A DNA stretch of 64,000 nt, taken from Straminergon stramineum. Its lineage: Eukaryota; Streptophyta; Bryopsida; Hypnales; Calliergonaceae. The stretch's first letter is position 1. Each line of letters opens with the position of its first letter. Below, one piece after another: positions 12,036-22,079 of the stretch. The stretch spans positions 22,322,501 to 22,386,500 of the forward strand of contig OY987269.1 of the NCBI GenBank assembly GCA_963920665.1. Direction: 5' to 3'. Both the position numbers and the translations under genes were made by a program. The notes beneath the pieces are model-generated. The model searched no databases. It had not been told where the DNA came from and was given only the letters and a program-made list of their open reading frames with translations.

Positions 12036-12977
12036 CAGTGGGGTACCAATCAAAATGTCGTTTTCGAATTCGCAGTGAGAAAAATTTCAGTACTACCAAC
12101 TTTGAAAGCCTCCCGAGAGCTCAAAAATTGGTATTTTACCACGAAATTTTTACCAAAGCATTATCTTTAAGTTAATTATATGTAAGACAAATTTCAAGGC
12201 CAAAAGATTCACCGAAAAAAAGTTATTCAAAATCTACCAACATTGGTAGCTGTGGAAATTTTTTCACTATTGCCAACTTTGACAGCCTCCCAAAGATTGA
12301 ATTATTTTTCTTTTACCATGAAATTCTTGGAAAAAAAACTCTTCATGTTAATAACATATGATAAAAATTTCAAGGCCGAAAGATTAATACAAAATAAGAT
12401 ATTAACAATCTACCAGCATGTGTCGTTTTGAGAAACAATTGTGAAAACCGTTTCACTACTTCAACTTTGGCACCCTCCCAAGGGCTGAAAAATTGCTTAT
12501 TTACTATGAAATTTTTTCCACAAAGTGATTTCTATGTTAATAACATTTGTGACAAGTTTCAAAGCCAAAAAAGTTATACAAAAAAAAAAATTCAAAATCT
12601 ACCAACATGTGTAGCTGTGAAAAACCATTTCACTACTTCCAACTTTGACACCCTCCTAAGGGCTGCAATTTTACTTATTTACCATGAATTTTTTGCAAAA
12701 GATACCCTCTATGCTAATAACATGTGTGACAAATTTTAAGGTCAAAATATTTACACAAAAAAAGAAATCCATAATCTACCAACATGTGTAGTTGTGGGAA
12801 ACAATGGGGGAAACCATTTCATTGCTACCAACTTTGACACCCTCCCAATGCGAGAGAAATTGTCTATTTACTATGAAATTTTTGGAACAACATGCTCTTT
12901 ATGATAACAACATTCATGCCAAATTTCAAGGTCAAAAAATTTATACAAAAAAAAATATTTACATTCTACCAATGTGT
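12036..12977. repeat. Left terminal inverted repeat of the Tc1 element, five internal units
   Basis: The arm is 942 bp, far longer than the tens to few hundred bp usual for Tc1 elements. The phrase CCAACTTTGACACCCTCC recurs in variant form at about 12096, 12273, 12461, 12639 and 12828, a period of 177-189 bp. Each unit also carries CTACCAACATGTGTAG-like and ACCATGAAATTTTT-like blocks. These are candidate transposase-binding repeats. Peptide frames across this arm are mirrored in the other arm and are not genes. Confidence 0.92.
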
Positions 12978-13633
12978 GTAGTTGTGAGATACCTTTTATT
13001 AAAGACATTGAAATTGTTGAAGTATGTCAAACAATCATGCTTCTAGATTGAAATTCTCCAGATGATGCAATTGCTAATCATAAATACTTCTCAAAAAAAT
13101 CAAGGATAGCCAAATTTAGTTGTGTGCACTTGTCACATCTCAAAGACTGCACTTGTTTATAAATTGGAGACCATACATGCATGAAGAAGCTTTTTCCTCT
13201 CAATAAGAATGCTTGCATTTACAATAGAGCATTATAGGAGGTGGGATGTGGGATGATGAGAGAAGCAAGTGATGGGTGATTATTTTCTAAGCACAGGATT
13301 GAAACTTTGTGAACATGAGTGATTGAGTGCATGAAAGATGAGTTAACTGAGTAAGTCTAGGCTATGTGATAACTGAGTGGATGAGGCATGGGATGAGTGT
13401 CTGAGGATATATAGAGGTATGTGAGATTTTCTTTAAGAGTGAGTGAGGTTATAACTTACATGTGGTGACTGGTGAGGTCTAGTGAATGAGTGAAGGTTGT
13501 GAGGCAGGATGATGGTGAGTGATTGAGGATATGTGAGATTTTTTTCTGATGACTGAGTGAGGTTATATATGTGCTCAGTGAGTGAGGCTGGATCATGGTG
13601 ATTAAGTGAAGGCTAGATCATGGTCATTGAGTG
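12978..13633 (+). repeat. Transposase 5' region with degenerate GTGAGTGA tandem tract
   Basis: The first 260 bp are plain AT-rich DNA. From about 13240 to 13630 the sequence is an irregular array of GTGA/GAGTGAGG motifs, with a longer unit seen twice: GAGGATATRTGAGATTTT-like followed by GAGTGAGGTTATA (about 13405-13455 and 13526-13570). It directly precedes the transposase ATG and so includes its promoter or leader. Confidence 0.7.
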
Positions 13634-14641
13634 ATGGCTATTTCAGATGAAACTCATGCTCACATAATAGGTTTCAGTGAGGCAAGGAAGACAAGAGTTG
13701 ACATTGCAGCTATTGTTGGAGTCCATGTTAGAACAGTTCAGAGGGTAGTGAAGAAATTTCGAGAAGATGGAACCTATAAGTGCAAACCTTGTGGTGGAAG
13801 TCATGCTAAAAAGCTTAGTGATAGAGATGTCTGTGCTATTATACGTGTCTCAAAAACTCATTGTCGCTCGACACTCTCTAAGATCACCAATATATGTTCT
13901 ACTCAAGTGCCTAGATCAACTATTCGAAGGGCCTTACATGAGAGTGGCATTTTTAGTCGAATTGTTGTTAAAAAACCTTTTTTGACACATTGTCACATGT
14001 TTCAACGATTGGCATTCGCTCAAAAGTATCGTGGGTTGATTGTAAAAGAATGGGAGAGAGTTGTTTGGATAGATGAGTCTACCTTTGAAGTTGGAAAAAA
14101 TTCTAGACAAGTTCATGTTTGGAGAAATGCATATGAGTGCTATTCATCAAGTTGTATAGTTCCAACTTTTAAGAGTGGGAGAACTTCTTTGATGATTTGG
14201 GGTGCATTTGCTGGAGGGCAAAAGTCACAACTTGTTTTTATACCCAAAGATAGACGTTTTGCTAAGGATTTTGTTGAAGTGGTCTACAATGTCGAGTTGC
14301 TTCATTTTATGAGTAGAGTGCCACAGGGATTGCTCATGGAAGATGGCGCACCTGTCCATTGTAGCAAAGTATGTGAAGAATGGAGACAAACATACCTTTT
14401 GGAGAAGCTCGATTGGCCTGCAAATTCTCCCAATCTCAATCCAATTGAGAACCTTTGGAAGATTTTGAAAGATGTTGTGCAACATGGCCTAATATGTCCA
14501 AAACATTTAGATGACTTGAAGGTAGTTCTTGAAAGAGAGTGGAGGTTACTCAATGGTACAAAGCTCCTTCAACTATGTCATTCTATGCCCTCTAGGTTAC
14601 AAGCAGTGATTGAGGCAAATAGAGGACATACACATTGGTAG
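13634..14641 (+). CDS. Tc1/mariner-type transposase, DD34E, 335 aa
   Basis: Cuts and pastes its own element in the nucleus at TA targets. Residues about 1-115 form the paired-like double helix-turn-helix DNA-binding region (KLSDRD at 60-65, STIRRALHESG at 95-105). The catalytic triad is D147 (VVWIDEST), D237 (MEDGAPVH) and E272 (NPIENLW), with exactly 34 residues between the last two, the Tc1 signature. Length is normal for an intact enzyme. The start is the first ATG in frame; GTG at 13631 precedes it. No stop or frameshift interrupts it. Plant mariner enzymes are usually DD39D, so this DD34E type is unexpected; the EDGAPVH style reminds me of fungal Tc1 enzymes. That comparison is from memory. 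Confidence 0.95.
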   Translation: MAISDETHAHIIGFSEARKTRVDIAAIVGVHVRTVQRVVKKFREDGTYKCKPCGGSHAKKLSDRDVCAIIRVSKTHCRSTLSKITNICSTQVPRSTIRRALHESGIFSRIVVKKPFLTHCHMFQRLAFAQKYRGLIVKEWERVVWIDESTFEVGKNSRQVHVWRNAYECYSSSCIVPTFKSGRTSLMIWGAFAGGQKSQLVFIPKDRRFAKDFVEVVYNVELLHFMSRVPQGLLMEDGAPVHCSKVCEEWRQTYLLEKLDWPANSPNLNPIENLWKILKDVVQHGLICPKHLDDLKVVLEREWRLLNGTKLLQLCHSMPSRLQAVIEANRGHTHW

Positions 14642-15570
14642 AATGTAAATATTTTTTTTTGTATAAATTTTTTGACCTTGAAATTTGGCATGAATGTTGT
14701 TATCATAAAGAGCATGTTGTTCCAAAAATTTCATAGTAAATAGACAATTTCTCTCGCATTGGGAGGGTGTCAAAGTTGGTAGCAATGAAATGGTTTCCCC
14801 CATTGTTTCCCACAACTACACATGTTGGTAGATTGTGGATTTCTTTTTTTGTGTAAATATTTTGACCTTAAAATTTGTCACACATGTTATTAGCATAGAG
14901 GGTATCTTTTGCAAAAAATTCATGGTAAATAAGTAAAATTGCAGCCCTTAGGAGGGTGTCAAAGTTGGAAGTAGTGAAATGGTTTTTCACAGCTACACAT
15001 GTTGGTAGATTTTGAATTTTTTTTTTTGTATAACTTTTTTGGCTTTGAAACTTGTCACAAATGTTATTAACATAGAAATCACTTTGTGGAAAAAATTTCA
15101 TAGTAAATAAGCAATTTTTCAGCCCTTGGGAGGGTGCCAAAGTTGAAGTAGTGAAACGGTTTTCACAATTGTTTCTCAAAACGACACATGCTGGTAGATT
15201 GTTAATATCTTATTTTGTATTAATCTTTCGGCCTTGAAATTTTTATCATATGTTATTAACATGAAGAGTTTTTTTTCCAAGAATTTCATGGTAAAAGAAA
15301 AATAATTCAATCTTTGGGAGGCTGTCAAAGTTGGCAATAGTGAAAAAATTCCACAGCTACCAATGTTGGTAGATTTTGAATAACTTTTTTTCGGTGAATC
15401 TTTTGGCCTTGAAATTTGTCTTACATATAATTAACTTAAAGATAATGCTTTGGTAAAAATTTCGTGGTAAAATACCAATTTTTGAGCTCTCGGGAGGCTT
15501 TCAAAGTTGGTAGTACTGAAATTTTTCTCACTGCGAATTCGAAAACGACATTTTGATTGGTACCCCACTG
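14630..15570. repeat. Right terminal inverted repeat of the Tc1 element
   Basis: This is the reverse complement of 12036-12977, with essentially no differences seen over long stretches: the 103-codon frames at 12428-12739 (+) and 14868-15179 (-) translate identically. It begins at ACACATTGGTAG, so the last codons and the stop of the transposase lie inside the arm. Confidence 0.92.
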
Positions 15571-15755
15571 TACAATAACTTTATGACCATGTAGTCAAAA
15601 TTTCTAATAATTGTTGGAATGTTGAGCCTTAAAGCTACTCCCCAAACACATGTTGTGTGAAAATTTCAAAGAAAAAAAATTGAAATTCCATTCATATTGA
15701 GTTGCCCAAAATATCTATGTTGCCAAACAACTTTGTTTGGGACTTTAGAGGTTAA

Positions 15756-16024
15756 AAAGAAATAAGTGAACAATTTTAAAGATATCCCAATGTTGAATAA
15801 TAAGAATGTGAATGCAAGAGCCTCTGGAAAATAGAATCAACTTTCAGGCATCCCCAATAGTCCAATACAATTGCCCCACTGAATACAACTCTAACTTTTC
15901 ACTACTTTGGAATTAGAACTTAAATTTCTATTATTGGAATCTCATTTAAAGTAGTTTGAATAGGTACAAGAAACTTCAAATTTAGACATTGGACAAAGAA
16001 AGTAAACAACTTTGAACGCAATGA
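15756..16024. other. AT-rich spacer with nothing recognised
   Basis: Between the split R-M element and the GCTAGT-type repeat; no ORF, no inverted repeat seen. Confidence 0.4.
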
Positions 16025-16489
16025 TACTAGCATGTGAGCCTAAAATGCAAGCCTTGAGCCCAAGTGTAAATAGGTACCCTATGACCATTGAAGGTGCCTA
16101 TAACATATTCACCTACAACATAGATACCTATAATATAGGTACCCTACAACCATGGAAGGTGCCTATAAGTTGGGCATCTATACAATGATGCTAGTATGAG
16201 AGTATGAAAATGCGAACATGTGAGCCTTGAATTCATGCATAAGTGGATAAACTACAACCGTAGAAGGTGCTCATAATGTAAACACCGATAATATATATAT
16301 CTATAAGATAGCTACACTATAATCATAGAAGGTTTCTATTATAGAGATGCCTGTAACCCAAGTGTATAGTCTTCTAGGCTCATAGGCTCATGCTTCTAAG
16401 CTCACATAATTGCAACTCTCAGCACCTATAACATAGTTGCCTAGGCTCCTCAACTTATTGGCTCAAGATCCTAGGCTCACATACTAATA
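16025..16489. repeat. GCTAGT-type repeat, two copies in tandem
   Basis: Starts ACTAGCATGTGAGCC and ends GGCTCACATACTAAT, with a second start (GATGCTAGTATGAGAG) near 16183. The interior is a patchwork of ACCTATAACATAGGTACC, palindromic at KpnI-like GGTACC sites, and ACCATGGAAGGTGCC. No ORF. Confidence 0.7.
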
Positions 16490-16889
16490 CCCCTTGGTTA
16501 GTGGAATGGATGGTTTTTCAATGAAAGAAGAATGAAATTCATAGCAAATGCAAGAGGTTGTATCATTTTTAGAATGTTGGACATTTAGTTATAATTTTTG
16601 AAAGTAAAAGCAAATACTTTGCTATTTTAGTTCATAGATAGTGTAGTAATCATATGGAATAGTTTTGTGAATAAGCCACTCATTTGTTTATAATTTTTCT
16701 TGTGTCTTACATTGCTTTTCCTCATTTCATCCATATGAGGGTTGAATTTTGTCCCCCACAACTACTCATTTTGTTTGAATACCATACGGAGACAAATATT
16801 GAACTTTTGTAGATGAATTCTATTTAGTTTTGCATTAATCATACTAGACCCATTTACAAGGGCTATTTGAAGAGCTAGGTCTCTTTGAT

Positions 16890-17785
16890 CCCTAAATTCC
16901 CAAAGCCATTTTTTGGAGTCAAAAAACACTCATATTGCCATTTCCAATGCAAACAATAAAAAAAAATTTGAAATTCTTTTTCTTTTTCATATTCAATAGA
17001 AAAATCTTGCACTTAACTAGTATGAAAATATTTGGAAGAAATTTCAAAAAAATTGACCTTATTGATCACAAAATATAAGCATTTAAAGTACCCCCCAAAA
17101 GTTTTTGTCCCTAGCTTGACTAGATTACATGGCTTTGAATCCTCTAAACAAAATTTTTTTGCACTATAGATTGTGAATTTTAATTTTTTTACGCTGAAAA
17201 ATTGGGTTTAGAGTTTGGGATTTTTTTAAATCTTGTAATTTTCATCCTAATTGTTAAGTTGAATTAGGTACAAGATAGAAAGAAAAACTAGATTGTTCAT
17301 TGTTGTAAGATGGAATTGAAACACTAATCTCAATTATGAGATTGTTGTAGAAAGTAAATAAAACTATGTGCAACTTATGTTTGGAAAAATTCTGATAATT
17401 GAGTTAAAAAATAGATCATTTATAATATTTTCTCAAGAATTTGATGAGATTGCTTGCAAATCTAGATGCTTCATAATTTTCACATTACTTGTGCAAATGG
17501 AATTATTCAAATCTTTTTACATAGACAAAGATAGAATATATTATTGAAAAAAAATTATTTTAGGCTCTTTGCTTTTCTTAGCCTACTCTTGCTTGATTTG
17601 GGCTTATTGTGGAATAACTTTTGCTCTAGGGCATCAATTAAGTTAAAATAGTAATTATATTTTGAGAAATCAATCAATTTTTCTACATTGAAAAAAAATT
17701 TTAAATATGTTGCTAGAAATTGAGACCATAGGTACTTGGGCAAACCTTAAAAAGTTAGCTGAGGGGACTCTTGGGACTTTGGGGG
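16890..17785 (-). mobile_element. Old R-L TTAA-family element in block A
   Basis: CCCTAAATTCCCAAAGCC at the left and GGGACTTTGGGGG at the right, with decayed TTAA flanks. The block B counterpart is 39682-40579. Same internal order as 38122-39037 but much more diverged. Confidence 0.65.
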
Positions 17786-17802
17786 CTAAATACCTATTAC
17801 CT

Positions 17803-18510
17803 AACAACTTAATCCCTAAAGGAAAGGATCACTGTCCCTTCGAAGGACATAATGGATTTTGGGCAAATTCCTATGACCTCAATTTTTAGTGAAACTTTTT
17901 GAAACTTTCTCACAAGATAGAAAAACTTATTAGCTTCATGGGAATAAATTTTTTTATCTCAATCATTTCCTAGGAGCAAAAGTTATACCACAAAAAGCCC
18001 AATTTTTTACTCAATAGTAATTCCCAATTTTTGTATCCAATACTGGACTTGGACTACCTCACAAGGCAATGTTGTATTCACTACAAGAGAAAGGGGTGTT
18101 CTAAGTATAGTCCTATAATTTTTGATCTTTTGGAGGATTCTTAGTAAAATTTTACTAAAAACACATGTATTTTTAATAAAATTTTACTTAAAATCTCATG
18201 AAAGGTCAATAGTTATAGGATTGTACTACTAGGAGAATAGAATTTTCATTTCAATCAATGCCTAGGAGCAAAAGTTGTAGCACAATAAGTCCAAATTTTA
18301 GATTAGCAGGCCAAAAGAAATTTAAAAACTGAAAATAAAAACGTTTAAAATTTAGTTTCTTGTAGATTGTATTTTTATCTACATAAGAATCTTTGATTCT
18401 TTCCATTTGGATTAGTCGTGTGAAAGTTATATACAATCTTTATTTTTTGACAATCAAAGCATCTACTTGAAAAAATAACTTGTAGGATTCATTTCTAGGA
18501 TGTTCTACAT
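17803..18510 (+). repeat. L-type TTAA-family copy interrupted by a fold-back
   Basis: 17803-18000 is an L module (TAATCCCTAAAGG start), and the module and body resume at about 18243. Between them lie a CACTACAAGAGAAAGGGG stretch at about 18079 and a palindrome, 18100-18232, whose arms read TAGTCCTATAATTTTT and, reversed, AATCCTATAACTATT. TAAAATTTTA pairs lie near its centre. Confidence 0.5.
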
Positions 18511-18897
18511 TGTTGAGAGTTTTTATTTGTTATAAGTTTTCTTCATCTTTTCTTCAAAATTCATGCTAATTTCAAATTCATCACAACAAAATCCTAAAAT
18601 GTTTTGACTTTATAGGAGGCATGTAACTTTTGAATAAATGGTGAAAAATAATAAAATAAAATAAATCATTCATATATAATCCACTAACTAAAGCCCTTCT
18701 ACACCAAATTTGTTTGCATTCAAAGATTGTTTGCATTTAGATCATGGAATTTTTATAATTTTGAGTTTGGACACTTTCAAATTAATAACTACTTTTGAGA
18801 ACTAAAGCTTACTTCTATGTTAGAGAGTATGTTGGAATTGTTCCAAGTGTTCTATGGTTGAAAATGGCTTTGTTGAGTTAAATGATGCTTTCACTAT
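18511..18897. other. AT-rich spacer before the GC-richer island
   Basis: No gene or clear repeat end. It may hold the promoter of whatever is transcribed from the island. Confidence 0.35.
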
Positions 18898-19916
18898 GTG
18901 AGTAGGAAAAAACTACATTATAAGAGTAGTATTGCCTTGTTGTCAAATCAGAAGCAAGTAACCCAAATGATCAAATCCTATGTTCAAAATAGTTTTCCAA
19001 TATGCCTCCCTGCTTTGCACCATCTCTCCTATAAGTTAAGATTAGGGCCAGCCAACAATTGCGATTCGCCTCTTACACGTACTGCACACTTCCATGTGAA
19101 TTCCAATTCTTTTATGCAACGTTGCTTGTCATCTTCAATTGCAGCACCAGCAATGGCTATGGCGGAGAGAGGAGAGACTGAAACGCCGTTACAACGAGTC
19201 GCACATTCCAGCGAACTCTCAAGCTCTGCAAAAATGGAGTTTCCCTAATTCAAGCTAGTCCGATAGATTGCAGAGAATAGGCTTCAGCGGTGCGGGACTT
19301 CTCATTCAGATGCTAGCCAGCTTGAACTGTAGAACTACAGTGACGCGGCGTTTGGAGACTTCGCACGAAGAATATTGTTCTCTTTCCATGATTCCCGGGC
19401 GGACCTTGCAGACCTATTCTTTCGGATCGCACCTAAGCGACAACGATTTTCAGTTTTGAACATGAGAATTGAACCTCGCTCAGTTTTGCTTTTGGATGGT
19501 TGCGCGAGATCGTAAGTCAGAGATCGTAAGTTAGTCTGCACAGCCTTGATACTCTGTTTCGACACTTGGCTGCTGGTTTGGAGCATGAGGGGTTTGGTAG
19601 AGGGAGATCTCTCGTGAGACCAGAGAGAATCTCCGACCAAGGATGGTGATCTTGGGAGTGAGAGCGGCCGTATCAGTGGTTCAACTTCGATACATGATCG
19701 CATGATGGATATGGCGACGATAGGTTTGCAATTGCTACACAGCGGAGTGGGAGCTTCGGCCTCTCTAGGGCTTGAGGTTGCGGAAGAAGCGGCTGTTGCT
19801 TCTTAAATTTGTATTTCTTCTTGAGACGCTCTACCTTGTTGAGACTTCTCCCCGGTAGCGACTAGGGACTGTGTTTTATCTGCAATTGCGTGAAATTGTG
19901 TGAGGTTGTGGAAGGA

Positions 19917-19930
19917 AGGCGCCGGCGCCT
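19917..19930. repeat. Perfect 14-bp GC palindrome
   Basis: AGGCGCCGGCGCCT is its own reverse complement and sits in the putative first exon, 50 bp before the donor-like site. Such a run is rare in DNA this AT-rich. It may be a protein-binding site or chance. Confidence 0.6.
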
Positions 19931-20106
19931 GGGTTTGTACGAGGTTCCTCATCTACAGTGAATCCATCCAGTTTAACAGGTACTTCCTTCTCCTACTTTC
20001 TAGTATTCCAAGTTGCATGATTCTTTGGCTGTTTGCAGCTGTAGCTTAGTTCGGGACGAGTCTGACCATTTTGGTTGTTTTGAAGATGCAGTTTGCGTTC
20101 CTACGA

Positions 20107-20430
20107 AGGTAGGAGGTCTACGATGTACCCATTTAAGAGCCGAATCTCAATTTGGGTTGGTTAAACTCCTTGAAGTATTTTTCAATAAAATTTCCTTGAA
20201 AGACAATTGGAATTGGCATCTCACCCAAGTCATTACTTATTTTTTAGAGCTTTGTGGAATTAGTTATGAATTTTTGAAGTTGAAATGCAACGGTCACTAA
20301 AAGCGTCCACCTTCTCAATTGTATACTCTTTGTACATTGTTGTTATAATGAAAAAGCAAGATGTGCAAACTATCTACATTTCAGGAGGTGGATGCTTTTA
20401 GAGCCCAAGCGCTTTATAGGCCTCCTACGC
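20107..20430. mobile_element. Copy of the 326-bp MITE inside a putative intron
   Basis: Ends AGGTAGGAGGTCTACG and AGGCCTCCTACG; the internal inverted pair is kept in weaker form. The TA duplication is not preserved. It lies wholly between the donor- and acceptor-like sites of the 18.9-20.9 kb island. Confidence 0.8.
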
Positions 20431-21096
20431 AAGTTCTCTTTCAATTTCTGTTTCTTCTGATATTCTTTATGTTCCTGGCGTTGCAGGTCTAACCCCTTCC
20501 AGCTCTTTTATCAAATCCAAGGTATGGTAGTGCCGTCGGGGTGTGCGCATTTCTAAATGTTTGGACATTTTGTCTCAAGTTGTGTTGTTCTTCTGCTCAG
20601 GTTTGATTTTGTTGTTTGGTGAAGCTTGAACATGTGAGAGAAATTGGGAGGATGCTCTGAAACTGCAGCCTGTCACAAACAACGTTTCTTTATTGCATTA
20701 GGGTTTAAGAACTTCCGCAACCTGAAGGCTCTGACATTTGAAGGCTCCGACGTTAGGGGTAGTCACACCTTCATTGCACGTTCATTCTTCAAAGAAAGGG
20801 GACTTTGTGGCTTTCCATTGGCAGAATATTCTTCTTTTGTGAAATTTTCCCCATGTCCATTATTGTCCTCCAAAGGTGAATAATGGGCATGAAGAAGATT
20901 TATGTGAAGAACTTTTTATTTTGCTTTCACCTCCATGTGTCGCATTTGCTCTAAGAAATTAGCTTCACCCTAGTCACTCTAAGAAATCAATATCTCTTGA
21001 GTTGCTTTGAGAAATTGGTATTGCATTGATGAGTTGGGGAATTGGATGGTGCATCAATGTTGCCTCGATGTTGATAAACCACTCAAAAGTTCATGG

Positions 21097-21380
21097 CACT
21101 AGGGGAAATTTGAGGCCTCTACATGTTTGTTTCAGGGCTCTTCTCCTACATGTTCCTTATGTTGTCTAGGAATGGTTGGCCGTTGTCAGTAAAATAAATA
21201 TAAAAAATAAATAAAAAGTTTTATTAGTTCTGAAATGCAAAAATAAGTTGAAAAAAAAATTTAATTTTTTTTGATGTGGCATGGTCTTGGCCATGTCAAA
21301 TTGCAGCAGTGGAATAGCTTTTGCATTCTTTGCAGCCTGGGAACTTGCAGGCATGTAAAGGCCTCAAATTTCCCCTAGTG
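21097..21380. mobile_element. 284-bp CACTA-like MITE
   Basis: CACTAGGGGAAATTTGAGG at the left and its reverse complement at the right extend to a 29-bp inverted repeat with one mismatch. Flanks TGG (left) and TGA (right) could be a mutated 3-bp duplication. A 62-codon minus ORF inside is not meaningful. Confidence 0.8.
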
Positions 21381-21415
21381 TGAAATTTACTACGCCTATC
21401 TTTCACTGGTTTTTA

Positions 21416-21439
21416 TTTTTGTTGTTGCAACAACAAAAA
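21416..21439. repeat. Perfect 24-bp palindrome
   Basis: T5 GTTGTTG CAACAAC A5, a complete self-complement, 35 bp beyond the CACTA-like MITE. Confidence 0.7.
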
Positions 21440-21846
21440 AGGAATGTTACAACTTTGTGTAGAACAACTTTCTATTGGTTCCTATTTTTACTCTTGAATT
21501 TCTCATACTTCTTACAAATTTTGTTTTCAAAGAAGGTGTGACTACCCCATTTATTAAATTGGAATCAAGCTTCTTCTCGATTTGAACTTTCTATCTTCCA
21601 CCATCATTTGAAATTTATCTACTTGATTCTTCAAAAATCATATGGTAACTAAGTTTTACATTATTCTAAACTTTGAATATTGCAAGTTGGGAATCATTCA
21701 AATATATAGGATGAAGAATGGCATGTCATATTTTAGTAAGTGCTTTATGAATTATATGGAAAAAAATAACATCACATGTAAAGTGAAACATTATAGCATT
21801 TGATCACAAGGAGAATAGAAATGTGGAAGATGTTAAACATTTATAA

Positions 21847-21882
21847 AATCCTTTTGTCCCCTTGGTGGACAAAAAGGATTTT
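21847..21882. repeat. Hairpin around GTCCCC..GGAC
   Basis: AAAATCCTTTTGTCC and GGACAAAAAGGATTTT pair almost perfectly around a short loop. It resembles the GTCCCTTCAAGGGAC stem just inside L-type TTAA elements and may be a fragment of one, rather than a terminator. Confidence 0.5.
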
Positions 21883-22079
21883 AGGTAAGATAAGGGTACT
21901 CAATGATGTCCCTGTATCCAATGGCGTCCCTTTCTAGGCCAGGAATTCATTCTAAAACATAAATGTAGTTGGACTATAGACATCTTATCATTTTTAGATC
22001 AAAAAAATAAGCTCTCTATTGTCTATTTACATTTATAACTTGAAATGATTATACTTTGTAGAAATCTGATGCCACTGGG

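Larger units (their letters stand above)
12036..15570 (+). mobile_element. Complete Tc1-type DD34E transposon with 942-bp inverted repeats
   Basis: The 3535-bp element begins CAGTGGGGTACC and ends GGTACCCCACTG, flanked on both sides by TA (12034-12035 and 15571-15572), the Tc1/mariner target. Outer sequence reads straight across once the element is removed: related repeat copies near 7210 and 33705 show the uninterrupted site (ctacatat..tacaata). The two arms are nearly identical and the transposase frame is open, so the insertion looks recent. It sits inside an older TTAA-flanked repeat (11287-15751). Confidence 0.95.
11287..15751 (-). mobile_element. R-M TTAA-family element split by the Tc1 insertion
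   Basis: Without the Tc1 element it is about 928 bp, close to the 922 bp of 45881-46802. Left end CCTCTAAAG with TCAA (decayed TTAA) before it; right end CTTTAGAGG followed by TTAA (15752-15755). It lacks a clean counterpart in block B. Confidence 0.7.
75..18070 (+). repeat. Block A: first copy of an old direct duplication
   Basis: Matches block B in the same order and orientation. Examples: 75-500 with 31033-31420; 6591-7060 with 32157-32641; 7390-7550 with 33880-34045; 9100-10260 with 34930-36260; 10300-11200 with 36920-38115 and 39040-39090; 16500-17785 with 39300-40579; 18010-18070 with 41200-41275. Divergence is clear (many substitutions and indels), so the duplication is old. No gene is seen in the shared backbone. 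Confidence 0.85.
18898..20880 (+). other. GC-richer island with splice-like signals; possible non-coding transcript or distant 5' leader
   Basis: Composition changes sharply from the AT-rich flanks. CAG/GTACTT at 19979/19980 looks like a donor and TTGCAG ending at 20486 an acceptor, giving an intron of 507 bp that contains a MITE. A 35-bp exon could follow (20487-20521), then GTATGG and an acceptor CTGCTCAG ending at 20600, an intron of 79 bp. Reading frames are short: 116 codons at 18898-19248, 34 codons at 19702-19806, 79 codons at 20644-20883. None is recognisable. It lies on the same strand as the kinase and about 5 kb upstream, so it could be that gene's 5' leader, an independent non-coding RNA, or a decayed gene. 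Confidence 0.4.

Noticed and set aside
12428..12739. 103-codon ORF with an identical partner at 14868-15179 on the other strand
   Set aside because: Both lie in the inverted arms of the Tc1 element; the identity reflects DNA arm identity, and the peptide repeats follow the 183-bp units.
12036..12977. Regular repeat units suggesting a CRISPR-like or satellite array
   Set aside because: Units are about 183 bp, diverged throughout with no short conserved repeat plus unique spacer, and they form the arm of a transposon.
18079..18236. Complete CACTA element starting CACTACAAGAGAAA
   Set aside because: The left end fits, but no matching TAGTG right end with a duplicated ATT was found.
21847..21882. 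Hairpin as an intrinsic transcription terminator
   Set aside because: The context is eukaryotic; the stem resembles the inner stem of L-type TTAA elements.
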